DNA of 64,000 bases from Bordetella parapertussis (GTDB lineage Bacteria > Pseudomonadota > Gammaproteobacteria > Burkholderiales > SG8-41): the NCBI GenBank assembly GCA_945906815.1, contig CAMDRT010000001.1, forward strand, positions 62,001 through 126,000, given 5' to 3'. The translations under genes and the position numbers were made by a program. The notes under the pieces are model-generated. The model was not told where the DNA came from. It saw only the letters and a list, made by a program, of their open reading frames with translations, and did not search any database. Below are positions 9,637 to 17,405 of this stretch, one piece after another (position 1 is the stretch's first letter; each line of letters starts with the position of its first letter).

Positions 9637-11346
9637 ATGTCAACGTATGAAGTTGTGTATCCGCTGGGGCGGCGCGTGCCCCAGCGCAAGGCGCGGGCCG
9701 TGCGTCCCCATTCATTGGACGGGCTTACCATTGGAGAACTCTCCAACCACAAGTTCGACAGCGGGTTCACCTTCGAAGTGATCGAGAGGGCGCTGCTCAA
9801 GCGCTTTCCGAACATAAAATTCGTGTCGCACCGGGAATTCGGCGACACCTACGGCGCGCACGAATCGGAAGTCATCAAAGCATTGCCGCAGAGGCTAAAG
9901 GCGTTTGAATGCGATCTGGTGATCTCCGGCACCGCGGGGTGAGGAAGCTGTACGGCCGCGAGTTCGCGCGCCAGTATCGTAGCGGAAAACGCGGGCATTC
10001 CGACGGTCACGATCGCCATCGACGAAGGCTTCACGAGGTCGGCGCAGGCAATCGGTAGGCAGGCCGGCGTCGATCTTCGGGTGGCGACTTACCCCGGCGT
10101 GATGTCGACGCACGAGCGCCCGACGGTGGTGAAGAATATCGAAGAGGTGCTGGTCGACCAGATCGTGCGCCAGCTCACGGCGCAGGAAGCGCCGGCGCAA
10201 GCAGCAGCCGATAGTGTAGCGCCGGACGAGCGCGAGATTGTCTTCAAAGGCACTTTCGAGGAGGTCAACGAGCACTTTCAGCGCAACCAGTGGAGCGACG
10301 GACTGCCGATCGTTCCGCCCACGATAGAAAAGATCGAAGCATTCCTGCGCTACACCGACCGCGCGTCCGGCGAAGTGCTCGGGGCCCTGCAGCCGAGCCA
10401 GGCTCAAGCGACCCTCTGGAATGTCGCGGTCAACGGCGTGATGGCAGGGTGCCGTCCCGAATACATGCCGGTGTTGGTTGCGATCGTCGAAGTCATGTGC
10501 GATCCCGATTACGGCATGAAGCACGGCGGCAGCACGCCAGGCTGGGAAGCGATGATCATCGTGAACGGCCCGATTCGCGAGCAGCTCGGGTTCGACTACA
10601 AGCAGGGCGCGCAACGCCCGGGCAACCAGGCCAATACCAGCATCGGTCGCTTCTACCGGCTGTTCGCGAGGAACGTCCCGCGCTTTGTGCCGGGGACAAC
10701 CGACATGGCGACTTTCGGCCAGATGTTTCGGGCGGTTGTCGCCGAGAACGACCCGGCATGTGTCGAAATGGGCTGGGAGCCGTTGCACGTCAGCCGTGGC
10801 TTCAAGCCCGACGACAGCGTGGTGACGCTCACCTCGGTGAGGGCGTCGAGTGATCCCTTCACCACCGCGGGCGCATCGGCGCAGCGCCACCTCGATCAGA
10901 TCGTTGACTGGGTCAAGCGCATGATCGAGCCGTACCAGAGCTCGCACGGCTACGTCGAGTCCCACGTGCTGCTGCTGACGCCGGTGATCGCGGCGATACT
11001 CGCTAAAGCGGGCTACGCCAAGCGCGACGTCTCGGAGTACCTCAAACAGCACGCCACAGTGCCCGCACGCTACTACGAGTGGCACATGATGCTTGCCGAT
11101 CACCATACGCCCGGCACCACGCTCGCAGGCCTGGTGGCGAAGGGTGAGCTGCCCGCTGCATGGCAGCTTTCCGACGACCCCGAGCGTCTGGTTCCGCTGA
11201 TGCTGCCGCAAACGCAGTGGCTGATCGTCGTCGCCGGCGACCCGCTGAGAAATCGCGCGTCGATCTACCGGCAGAACTTCAAGCAGGGCTATGCTACGAG
11301 CAAAAAAATCCAGTTGCCAAAGTGCTGGCAGGCGCCCGTCCGGTGA
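9637..11346 (+). CDS. UGSC-family selenoprotein, in-frame TGA read as selenocysteine
   Basis: One reading frame of 569 codons interrupted by a single TGA (9940-9942). It starts at the ATG at 9637 behind a perfect AAGGAGG (9625-9631). The N-terminal domain (about 1-165) has SLDGLTIGELSNHKFD, then CDLVISGTAG, then U102-G-S-C-T, then GIPTVTIAIDEGF. That is the UGSC motif after which the family is named, with Sec at 102 and Cys at 105 as a likely redox pair. The remainder (about 195-569) is an uncharacterised domain with WSDGLPIVPPT, NGVMAGCRPEYMPV and VNGPIREQLGF. The frame stays open across the TGA, and the motif sits exactly on it. A hairpin with a G in the first two loop bases begins 11 bases after the TGA. 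The reaction is unknown; thiol/selenol redox chemistry is inference. A sequencing error or nonsense pseudogene is the alternative, but neither explains the motif. Confidence 0.87.
9943..9983 (+). promoter_or_regulatory. Candidate bacterial SECIS element
   Basis: Immediately 3' of the TGA at 9940-9942. GGC-CGCG (9954-9960) pairs with CGCG-C-GCC (9965-9972, C9969 bulged) and closes the loop AGTT (9961-9964). The stem extends outward through TAC/GTA (9951-9953 with 9974-9976) and GCT/AGC (9947-9949 with 9981-9983). The loop G is 20 bases after the UGA, inside the usual range for SelB-dependent elements, and G lies among the first two loop bases as expected. It is folded by eye only. Confidence 0.65.
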
Positions 11347-11395
11347 GGTATGCCTGCGCCATAATCAGCGGCATACCCCCGCGCATTCACGCGGG
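11347..11395. terminator. Convergent-gene hairpins
   Basis: Two inverted repeats lie between the convergent selenoprotein and amidohydrolase genes: GGTATGCC/GGCATACC (11347-11354 with 11370-11377) and CCCGCG/CGCGGG (11378-11383 with 11390-11395). The second overlaps the amidohydrolase stop codon. There is no T-tract, so intrinsic termination is uncertain. Confidence 0.4.
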
Positions 11396-12346
11396 CTGGA
11401 TGCCGCCCTTGATGAACACGCGTTTTGCGGTGTCGTGAAATACCAGGCGCTGTTCTTCTGGCGTCAGCAACACCGCTGAGTCGAGAAAGCGCTGCACCAT
11501 CTCGTTGTAACTGCCGGACGATGTGCCTATGTCGGAGCCCCACATCACATGATCGGCGCCGTACAGATCCACCGCGCGGCGTAGCAGCTTGTCCGCCGGG
11601 ATGTTCTCTTCGCGGCAGATGTCGAGATTGATCGAAGTGAACTTGAAATAAATATTTTTCTCGCGCGCCAGGGTTGCATAGCGCTGGTCGAGGCCGTAGT
11701 GTTCAGCGCCGCCTTTTTCGACGTGCAGCATTTCCGGTTCGAGCAGATGATCGAGCACTAACCGTATGTCGGGATAGCGCTTCGCCAGCTCGATAATGGC
11801 TGGAATGGACGGCCCGCCGCCACCTTGTGATAACACTTCCAGATCTATCACCAATCCAAATTCCTGGGCTACCTCCCAGGTCTTCAGTGCCTGAGGGGAG
11901 TTCAGCCACGGCATGCTGCCGTCCGGCTTGCGCCCACCGAAAAAGCGCACGCCCGCCAGCCCGTTGTTGTGCACGTACTGCCGCACCAGCGCCGGCGTAG
12001 CAGCGTCTTCCGCGTCAAGGATAACCACCGCACTGAACAGGCTTGGATATTGGTCCGACGCGTCAAGGATGTAGCTGTTGTCGTAACGGTAAATCATGCG
12101 CTTTTGCACCGCGACGATACCGTCAACGTTTTCTTCTTTCATCCAGCGCAGCATGCGCAGGGCATCGGGTACCTCATGCACCGGGTTGGGCCCATGGTGG
12201 CCGCCTGGATTGCCTATCACTCCCGGTGGCCGATAAGGCGCGTCGGCCGCGCGCTGCATCGGGTTGCGCGGATAACGCACCTGGTCATCGGCAACCAGAT
12301 GGGCGTGTGAATCAAATAACAAGGGACGATTTGCGGTGCGAGTCAT
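11387..12346 (-). CDS. Amidohydrolase-2 family metal-dependent hydrolase
   Basis: 319-residue TIM-barrel hydrolase of the amidohydrolase-2 group, which includes 2-pyrone-4,6-dicarboxylate lactonase and gamma-resorcylate decarboxylase. The N-terminal metal-binding HxH is H14/H16 in DSHAHLV, a second His is in RLVLDHLLEPE, and the late catalytic Asp is in HVMWGSDIG. It acts in the cytoplasm, as there is no signal peptide. It probably hydrolyses a lactone or decarboxylates an aromatic acid, but the substrate is not readable. It is divergent from the epimerase gene across about 200 bases that contain a perfect palindrome. Confidence 0.88.
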   Translation of the reverse strand: MTRTANRPLLFDSHAHLVADDQVRYPRNPMQRAADAPYRPPGVIGNPGGHHGPNPVHEVPDALRMLRWMKEENVDGIVAVQKRMIYRYDNSYILDASDQYPSLFSAVVILDAEDAATPALVRQYVHNNGLAGVRFFGGRKPDGSMPWLNSPQALKTWEVAQEFGLVIDLEVLSQGGGGPSIPAIIELAKRYPDIRLVLDHLLEPEMLHVEKGGAEHYGLDQRYATLAREKNIYFKFTSINLDICREENIPADKLLRRAVDLYGADHVMWGSDIGTSSGSYNEMVQRFLDSAVLLTPEEQRLVFHDTAKRVFIKGGIQPA

Positions 12347-12415
12347 CGTTGGCGATTTCAGTTGAGTGGATAGAGGTGAGGTTAAACACTTAAAAATTTG
12401 TTCCGCTTACAGCGT

Positions 12416-12431
12416 GGGTATCGGCATACCC
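12416..12431. promoter_or_regulatory. Palindrome in the divergent amidohydrolase/epimerase promoter region
   Basis: GGGTAT-CGGC-ATACCC, a perfect 6-bp-arm palindrome midway between the two divergent starts. A TATAAA (12442-12447) follows on the plus strand. The half-site GGCATACC also occurs at 11370-11377. This is a candidate operator, with no regulator identified. Confidence 0.4.
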
Positions 12432-12544
12432 TCTGCCATTATATAAAATGAACGCATAAAATCAATGTGTTATGTTACATTTCCACGCAGTATGGCGGGC
12501 AAGCCGCTGCGCTACATTGTCGACAAACAGCATGGGTTATGACT

Positions 12545-13480
12545 ATGAAAACGATCCTGATGACGGGTGCCGCCGGGCGCATCGGTACCTTTCTGCGGCC
12601 CCAGTTGGCCGGTCAGTACAAGCTGCGGCTGTCGGATAACCAGCCGATTCGCGATCTGCAACCCGGCGAGACTTTCATGCGCGCGGACATCAGCAAACTC
12701 TCCGACATGCTGAGGGTCACCAAGGGCGTGGATGCCGTGGTGCACTTCGGCGGGCAGTCGGGTGAACACGACTGGGAGCACATACTTTCGGCAAACATCA
12801 TTGGTTTCCATAACATACTGGAAGCCGCTCGCAGAAACGGCGTTAAGCGATTCCTGGTCGCGACCTCGAATCATGCGGTCGGGTTTTACCGCTGCGATCA
12901 GGTCATCGATCACCGTGTCTATCCCAAGCCGGACAGTCGCTACGGCGTATCCAAAGTGTTCAACGAAGCGCTCGCCAGTCTCTACGCCGACCGCTATGGC
13001 ATGCAGATGTTCTGCATGCGCATAGGCAACGTGAATGCACAGCCGATTGATCGGCGCCGGCTCGCCATCTGGATCAGCGCGCGCGACATGGCTCAGCTTG
13101 TCACCATCGGCATCGAACACCCGGATCTGCGTTTCGAAGTGGTGTATGGCATTTCGGACAACGCCCGCGCCTGGTTCGACAACACCAATGCCCATCGCCT
13201 CGGCTATCGGCCACAGGATAGAAGCGAGAAGTACGCCAAGCAAACCCTGAAGCGGGATGGGCCCCCGGGAACATCGCCGGCGGACATTTACCAGGGCGGC
13301 GGCCATTGCATGTCCGAAGGTGGAACGCGCAGCCGACTCGCACCTGCGCATGACGCTACGGACAGGGCAAAGCGCAGTGCGTCTAAATCCAAACGGCTGG
13401 CAACGCCTGTGCAAGGCAAATCCGCGGTGAAGCAGAAGCGCGGCTCCAAAGTGCCCAGAAAGCGTACGGCTGCTGACTAG
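12545..13480 (+). CDS. NAD-dependent epimerase/dehydratase, uronate-dehydrogenase-like
   Basis: 311-residue extended SDR. The Rossmann motif TGAAGRIG is at residues 7-14, VHFGGQSGEHDWEHIL contains the post-beta4 region, and YGVSK supplies the catalytic Tyr and Lys. The overall pattern (MTGAAGRIGTFLRPQL, NIIGFHNILEAAR, GISDNARAWFDN) is that of uronate dehydrogenases, which oxidise hexuronates with NAD. An in-frame ATG at 12539 precedes the chosen one; neither has a clear ribosome binding site. The C-terminus carries an unusual Lys/Arg/Ser tail of about 40 residues (KRSASKSKRLATP and on) not expected in the family. Its stop overlaps the convergent dehydratase gene by four bases. Confidence 0.85.
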   Translation: MKTILMTGAAGRIGTFLRPQLAGQYKLRLSDNQPIRDLQPGETFMRADISKLSDMLRVTKGVDAVVHFGGQSGEHDWEHILSANIIGFHNILEAARRNGVKRFLVATSNHAVGFYRCDQVIDHRVYPKPDSRYGVSKVFNEALASLYADRYGMQMFCMRIGNVNAQPIDRRRLAIWISARDMAQLVTIGIEHPDLRFEVVYGISDNARAWFDNTNAHRLGYRPQDRSEKYAKQTLKRDGPPGTSPADIYQGGGHCMSEGGTRSRLAPAHDATDRAKRSASKSKRLATPVQGKSAVKQKRGSKVPRKRTAAD

Positions 13481-13926
13481 TCGTCCGCCGGCAAGTAGCC
13501 GCTGGGTACGATGCATGCGCCCATGCCTGCCGCAGTGACCGCACCCTTCTGATTGGTGGCGCTTACCTCCACGCTGACTCGGGTGCCATCGGCTTCCTTG
13601 GCGGTCGCGGTGACCTTGCCGGTAAAAGTGACAGCATCTCCCGGCCGCACCGGCCGCAGAAAGCGCAGATCCACCATGCCCCCGCCGTTGTAGACGTCCG
13701 CGCCAAAGTAACGCCGCAACAGCTCGGTGGCGAAAGTCAGCGACATGCGGCCGGAAGCAACGGTGCTGGCCGTGCCCAGCGTACTGCGGGCGGTCTCCAG
13801 ATCGGTAAATTGACTCGGGCCTGTTGCACCGCCGCTCTTCTCAAACGCATTGATGGCGTCCTGCGTCATATGCTTGGTCAGCGGCGGCAATGCGTCGCCC
13901 ACTGTGTAGTTGCGCACTATTGCCAT
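13477..13926 (-). CDS. MaoC-like (hot-dog fold) dehydratase subunit
   Basis: 149 residues with the hot-dog pattern of MaoC/R-specific enoyl-CoA hydratases. The conserved lid region is shifted (TASTVASGRMSLTFATELL), followed by FLRPVRPGDAVTFTGKV, the typical RPVxPGD strand. It is expected to hydrate or dehydrate a CoA thioester. It overlaps the upstream hot-dog gene by ten bases, so the pair is translationally coupled and probably forms one heteromeric enzyme. The classical catalytic Asp/His dyad is not obvious in this chain. Confidence 0.85.
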   Translation of the reverse strand: MAIVRNYTVGDALPPLTKHMTQDAINAFEKSGGATGPSQFTDLETARSTLGTASTVASGRMSLTFATELLRRYFGADVYNGGGMVDLRFLRPVRPGDAVTFTGKVTATAKEADGTRVSVEVSATNQKGAVTAAGMGACIVPSGYLPADD

Positions 13927-14342
13927 TTTTTTCCTACCTCCGAAGGCTGCTTGAGCTCATGCGTGATGACGCGATCCAGCAAACGGCCATCCTCGTCTAC
14001 CGACACCGCCTGGGTGACGATGTAATTTTTGCCGCGGCGCGCGTACTTGTCGGCAATCCATGCCTGTACCGTAATGCGCTTGCCGGGGATGGGCGGGTTG
14101 TAGCAGTAAAACGCGCAACGCGCGTTCACCGAACCGTCGTCGTGATACACCAGGTGATACGGGCGCACATCCACTTTTTGTGAGATGGTGGGGAAGGCCG
14201 CCTCCGGATCCATGACGCCCTTGCGGAATTCGTCGAGCATCTCCTGCGTTAAAACATAGGACAAGGTGGGCAGTTTCTCGCCGATCACGAGTGCCTCCCA
14301 ATCGAGTAACTTGGTATTGTGTTCTGCGTGCGGTTGCGCCAT
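13917..14342 (-). CDS. Hot-dog dehydratase partner subunit (FAS1-like/MaoC N-terminal type)
   Basis: 141 residues, first gene of a two-gene operon with the MaoC-like gene (ten-base overlap). YHLVYHDDGSVNARCAFYCYNPPIPGKRITVQAW fits the N-terminal half of double hot-dog dehydratases, where one polypeptide often carries both halves and here they are separate. GAAAGGAAG lies upstream of the ATG on the minus strand. It is likely the structural partner of a CoA-thioester dehydratase. The physiological substrate is unknown. Confidence 0.78.
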   Translation of the reverse strand: MAQPHAEHNTKLLDWEALVIGEKLPTLSYVLTQEMLDEFRKGVMDPEAAFPTISQKVDVRPYHLVYHDDGSVNARCAFYCYNPPIPGKRITVQAWIADKYARRGKNYIVTQAVSVDEDGRLLDRVITHELKQPSEVGKKWQ

Positions 14343-14559
14343 GTTGGCTTCCTTTCTTTGAGCGAACTTACCGCATTATAGTAAACCATTCCGTACCCGG
14401 GGCGAAACTGGCGAGTGCTCAGGGTGCACGTGTACGCATGGTGGAATGCGGCGACAGTGGTGCGCTCAGTAGAGAGCCGAGGCGTGGGCAGTCCGCGACT
14501 CGCCCGCCCATGATACGCTGTGCGCATCGTCCATTTGCGCGTCGTTTCCCCGTCCATCC

Positions 14560-15105
14560 ATGAAGGCTCCTGCCGAGCGCTACACCGCAACCGCGATCGC
14601 ATTGCATTGGGTGATGTTCATCCTGATCGCCTGCGGTTTCGCGCTGGCGGTGTATATGACAGGGCTCAAGTTTTCACCACTGAAGCTGAAGCTCGTCGCC
14701 TGGCACAAGTGGATCGGCGTCACGGTGTTCCTGCTGGCGGTGGTGCGGCTCGCGTGGCGCATGACGCATCCGCCGCCGCCATTGCCTGCCGCAATGCCGT
14801 TGTGGCAACGGCGCGCCGCAGCGCTGAGTCATCTGGCGCTCTATGTCCTCATCCTGCTGATTCCGCTGAGCGGCTGGCTGATGAGTTCAGCTTTTGGTGT
14901 GGGCACACTTTATCTGGGGCTGGTGCTGCTGCCCAATCCGCTTGTGGCGGACAAGGTGCTGGCAGAATTGTTGCGCAGCGTGCATGTCTTTTTGAACTAT
15001 ACCTTGTTGACGCTGGTGGTGTTGCATGTGCTGGCGGCTATCAAGCATCATGTAGTCGATCGCGATAACGTGCTCGCCAGAATGCTGTTTACCGCAAAGG
15101 GATGA
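14560..15105 (+). CDS. Cytochrome b561 family protein
   Basis: 181 residues, four predicted membrane helices. Haem-ligand histidines fit the prokaryotic b561 pattern: His in IALHWVMF (helix 1), WHKWIGV (helix 2) and two in the fourth helix region (LLRSVHVF, VVLHVLAAIKHH). It is an inner-membrane dihaem electron carrier. It is followed seven bases later by a YceI gene and then a second one. b561-YceI pairing is common in proteobacteria and has been linked to isoprenoid-quinone handling and acid or oxidative stress, but the role here is inference. Confidence 0.93.
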   Translation: MKAPAERYTATAIALHWVMFILIACGFALAVYMTGLKFSPLKLKLVAWHKWIGVTVFLLAVVRLAWRMTHPPPPLPAAMPLWQRRAAALSHLALYVLILLIPLSGWLMSSAFGVGTLYLGLVLLPNPLVADKVLAELLRSVHVFLNYTLLTLVVLHVLAAIKHHVVDRDNVLARMLFTAKG

Positions 15106-15112
15106 ATCGCGC

Positions 15113-15709
15113 ATGCACAGTTTGAAACCGTATATTCAGAGCATGCTTCTGAGTCTGCTCTTGCTGAGTGGCGGGCTTATCGCGATAGCGCAGGCCAGTG
15201 CGCAGCCGGTGCTTTATGACAAGAGCCGCGTCAGCGCCGTGTCGCGGCAAATGAACATTCCGGTCGAAGCGCAATTCAGGAGGTTCAGCGCGGAGATCGC
15301 ATTCGATGCGGCGAAACCAGAAACGAGCAAAGCGCGCATCGAAATCGAAGTCGGCAGCTTCGACATTGGCGTTGGTGAAATCAACGATGATGTGAAGGGG
15401 CGGCAGTGGTTCGATGCCAAGACGCATCCCAAGGCGACGTTCGTTGCGTCGGCCGTGCGCGCGCTGGGCGGTGGGCGTTTCGAGGCGCGCGGTGCGCTGA
15501 CGATCAAGGGAAAAACGCTGGAGGTGACGGCGCCGTTCACCTGGAAGGCGGAGGGCGGCACGAGCGTTTACGACGGCCAGTTTCCGATCAGGCGCCTGCT
15601 GTACAACATCGGCGAGGGGGCGTGGAAGGACACCGATGTCGTGGCCGATGAAGTGCTGGTCAAATTCCGGCTGCTGGTGGCGAATGCGCCCGCGGCCGTG
15701 AAAAAATAG
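15113..15709 (+). CDS. YceI family periplasmic protein (first copy)
   Basis: 198 residues. N-terminal signal peptide with a long hydrophobic core (SMLLSLLLLSGGLIAIAQAS). The lipocalin-like YceI domain follows (SRQMNIPVEAQFRRFSAEI, IEVGSFDIGVGEINDDVKG, FDAKTHPKATFVA). It is the second gene of an apparent b561-yceI-yceI operon. The family binds isoprenoid or amphiphilic ligands in the periplasm. It differs from the next gene's product at most positions, so this is an old rather than recent duplication. Confidence 0.92.
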   Translation: MHSLKPYIQSMLLSLLLLSGGLIAIAQASAQPVLYDKSRVSAVSRQMNIPVEAQFRRFSAEIAFDAAKPETSKARIEIEVGSFDIGVGEINDDVKGRQWFDAKTHPKATFVASAVRALGGGRFEARGALTIKGKTLEVTAPFTWKAEGGTSVYDGQFPIRRLLYNIGEGAWKDTDVVADEVLVKFRLLVANAPAAVKK

Positions 15710-15761
15710 TCCGCTCCATTACACTGGATCGATATTCGCAACCGACACTGAGAGGATTTAC

Positions 15762-16325
15762 ATGATGCGTTCCCTGCTTTTGCTTGCCGCTGCTGCCGCC
15801 GCGTTTCCTGCGCAATCACAGGAAGTCTATGTGGCTGACCCCAACCACACCTATGCGTATTTTGCTACCGGACACCTGGGCATCTCGTGGCAGCGCGGGC
15901 GCTTCAACCGGACTGAGGCCAAGATTACACTGGACCGTGCGACAAAAGCCGGAACCATCGATGTTGCGATTGCCATGTCTTCGGTGGACACCGGACACGA
16001 AGCCCGCGACAAGCATTTACGCAGCGAGGACTATCTTGACGTTGAGCGGCATCCGACGATGACGTTCAAGTCCAATCGCCTGCGCTTTAACGGCGAGACG
16101 CTCGCCGGCGCCGATGGGGATCTGACGATCATGGGCATCACCAAAGCGGTGAGTCTCAATGTGACCTCATTTCGTTGCCAGTTGCATCCGGTTTACAAGC
16201 GCGAGATGTGCGGGGCCGAAGCCGACACGGCGATCAAGCGCAGCGAGTTTGGCATCAAGCGTGGCGCGGTCGGCATCGGTGACGAGGTGAAGATCACGAT
16301 CCAGATCGAGGCGTTCAAGCAGTAG
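15762..16325 (+). CDS. YceI family periplasmic protein (second copy)
   Basis: 187 residues. Short signal peptide (LLLLAAAAAAFPAQS) followed by a full YceI domain with the canonical DPNHTYAYFATGHLGISW, SVDTGHEARDKHLRSEDYLD and DLTIMGITKAV elements. It has more of the standard family features than the first copy and two Cys that could form a periplasmic disulfide (RCQLH and EMCGAE). GAGAGGA lies before the ATG. It likely belongs to the upstream cytochrome b561 operon, with a 52-base gap. Confidence 0.93.
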   Translation: MMRSLLLLAAAAAAFPAQSQEVYVADPNHTYAYFATGHLGISWQRGRFNRTEAKITLDRATKAGTIDVAIAMSSVDTGHEARDKHLRSEDYLDVERHPTMTFKSNRLRFNGETLAGADGDLTIMGITKAVSLNVTSFRCQLHPVYKREMCGAEADTAIKRSEFGIKRGAVGIGDEVKITIQIEAFKQ

Positions 16326-16402
16326 CGTGATGCATGGCCGCGGCCACTGAGTGCTGTGCTCAGATGCTGGCGGGTGCGTACCCCATCCGAATAGGAAACC
16401 CC

Positions 16403-17383
16403 ATGCATGCCGTGATCAAAAGATGGTGTTGTTGGCTAATGCCCGTTGTGCTCGCGTACAGCACAGCGGCACTGGCGCAGGAGAAGCCAGGTGGCTATCC
16501 GTTGCGGCCGATCCGCATCGTTGTGACCGTATCCCCAGGTGCCGGTGGCGATACGATCGCGCGTGCAGCAGCACAAATGTTAACCGAGCGTTGGGGCCAA
16601 ACTGTTGTGGTCGATAACCGTGCCGGCGGTAGTGGCGTCATTGCCACGGAGCTGGTTGCCAGGTCTGCACCCGATGGTTACACCCTTCTTAGTTATTCAG
16701 AAAGCCTGTTATTTCTCGGCGCGACCCAGCGCGTGCCCTTTGACGTTCTGAAGGCGTTTGATCCCATAGTCATGATGACCGCTCAACCCTACATTCTGGT
16801 CGTCGGTCTGAACCTGCCGGTCGCGTCATTGAAGGAGCTGGTGGCTCACTCGGCAAAACAAACGCTAACGTATGGCAGCTCGGGCATCGGTGGCACGGTT
16901 CATCTGGGGATGGAACGGCTGGCCTTGCTCACCGGCGCGAAACTAAGGCATGTTCCGTATAAGGGCACAGCGCCCTCCATAGTTGCGGTCATGGGGGGAG
17001 AGATTCATATGGTTGCCGGAAGTTCGATCGCAGCCACCGCTGCGATCAAGACCGGCAAGGTGCGCGCGCTGGCTGCGATGGGCCTCACGCGCATACCGGC
17101 GCTGCCGGATTTGCTGACCATCGCTGAGCAGGGCGTGCCCGGCTTCAAGATTACCAATCGCTACAGCCTGTTTGCGCCGGCGGGCACCCCGCGTCCGATT
17201 GTTGCCGCGATCCGTCGGGTGGTGGGTGACGGGATGCATGCTGCGCAGATGGCGCAGCGGCTCGCGTCCGAAGGTGCGCAACCCGGTGAGCGCGTGACGC
17301 CGGACGAACTGAGGGCGTTATTGGCGCGCGAATATGTTGAAATCGAGCAGCAAGTCAAACAACTTAACTTGAAGTTTTTTTAG
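16403..17383 (+). CDS. Bug-family tripartite tricarboxylate transport binding protein
   Basis: 326 residues. Signal peptide to LAQEKPGGYP, then the family start PLRPIRIVVTVSPGAGGDTIARAAA. ERWGQTVVVDNRAGGSG and LRHVPYKGTAPSIVAVMGGEIH are the standard Bug signatures around the ligand pocket. The ATG at 16403 is chosen over the longer frame because it gives a normal signal peptide and has AGGAAA upstream. No TctA/TctB membrane subunits are nearby, so it is an orphan binding protein that would have to dock with transporter parts elsewhere or act as a sensor. Ligand unknown, usually a small carboxylate. Confidence 0.92.
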   Translation: MHAVIKRWCCWLMPVVLAYSTAALAQEKPGGYPLRPIRIVVTVSPGAGGDTIARAAAQMLTERWGQTVVVDNRAGGSGVIATELVARSAPDGYTLLSYSESLLFLGATQRVPFDVLKAFDPIVMMTAQPYILVVGLNLPVASLKELVAHSAKQTLTYGSSGIGGTVHLGMERLALLTGAKLRHVPYKGTAPSIVAVMGGEIHMVAGSSIAATAAIKTGKVRALAAMGLTRIPALPDLLTIAEQGVPGFKITNRYSLFAPAGTPRPIVAAIRRVVGDGMHAAQMAQRLASEGAQPGERVTPDELRALLAREYVEIEQQVKQLNLKFF

Positions 17384-17405
17384 CGCCTGCCACAGACAGC
17401 GCGAG

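Noticed and set aside
9637-9942. Pseudogene interpretation of the UGSC gene
   Set aside because: There is only one interruption, it is TGA and not TAA/TAG, it sits on the family's Sec position, and the rest of the 569-codon frame is intact.
9895-11211. 438-codon minus-strand frame across the selenoprotein
   Set aside because: Mirror of the high-GC coding strand, rich in Arg and His, no known motif, no ribosome binding site.
10081-11346. Separate gene starting at the GTG at 10081
   Set aside because: It has no ribosome binding site, lacks the UGSC N-terminal domain and is in frame with 9637-9942 across a TGA that falls on a Sec motif. It is the 3' part of the selenoprotein gene.
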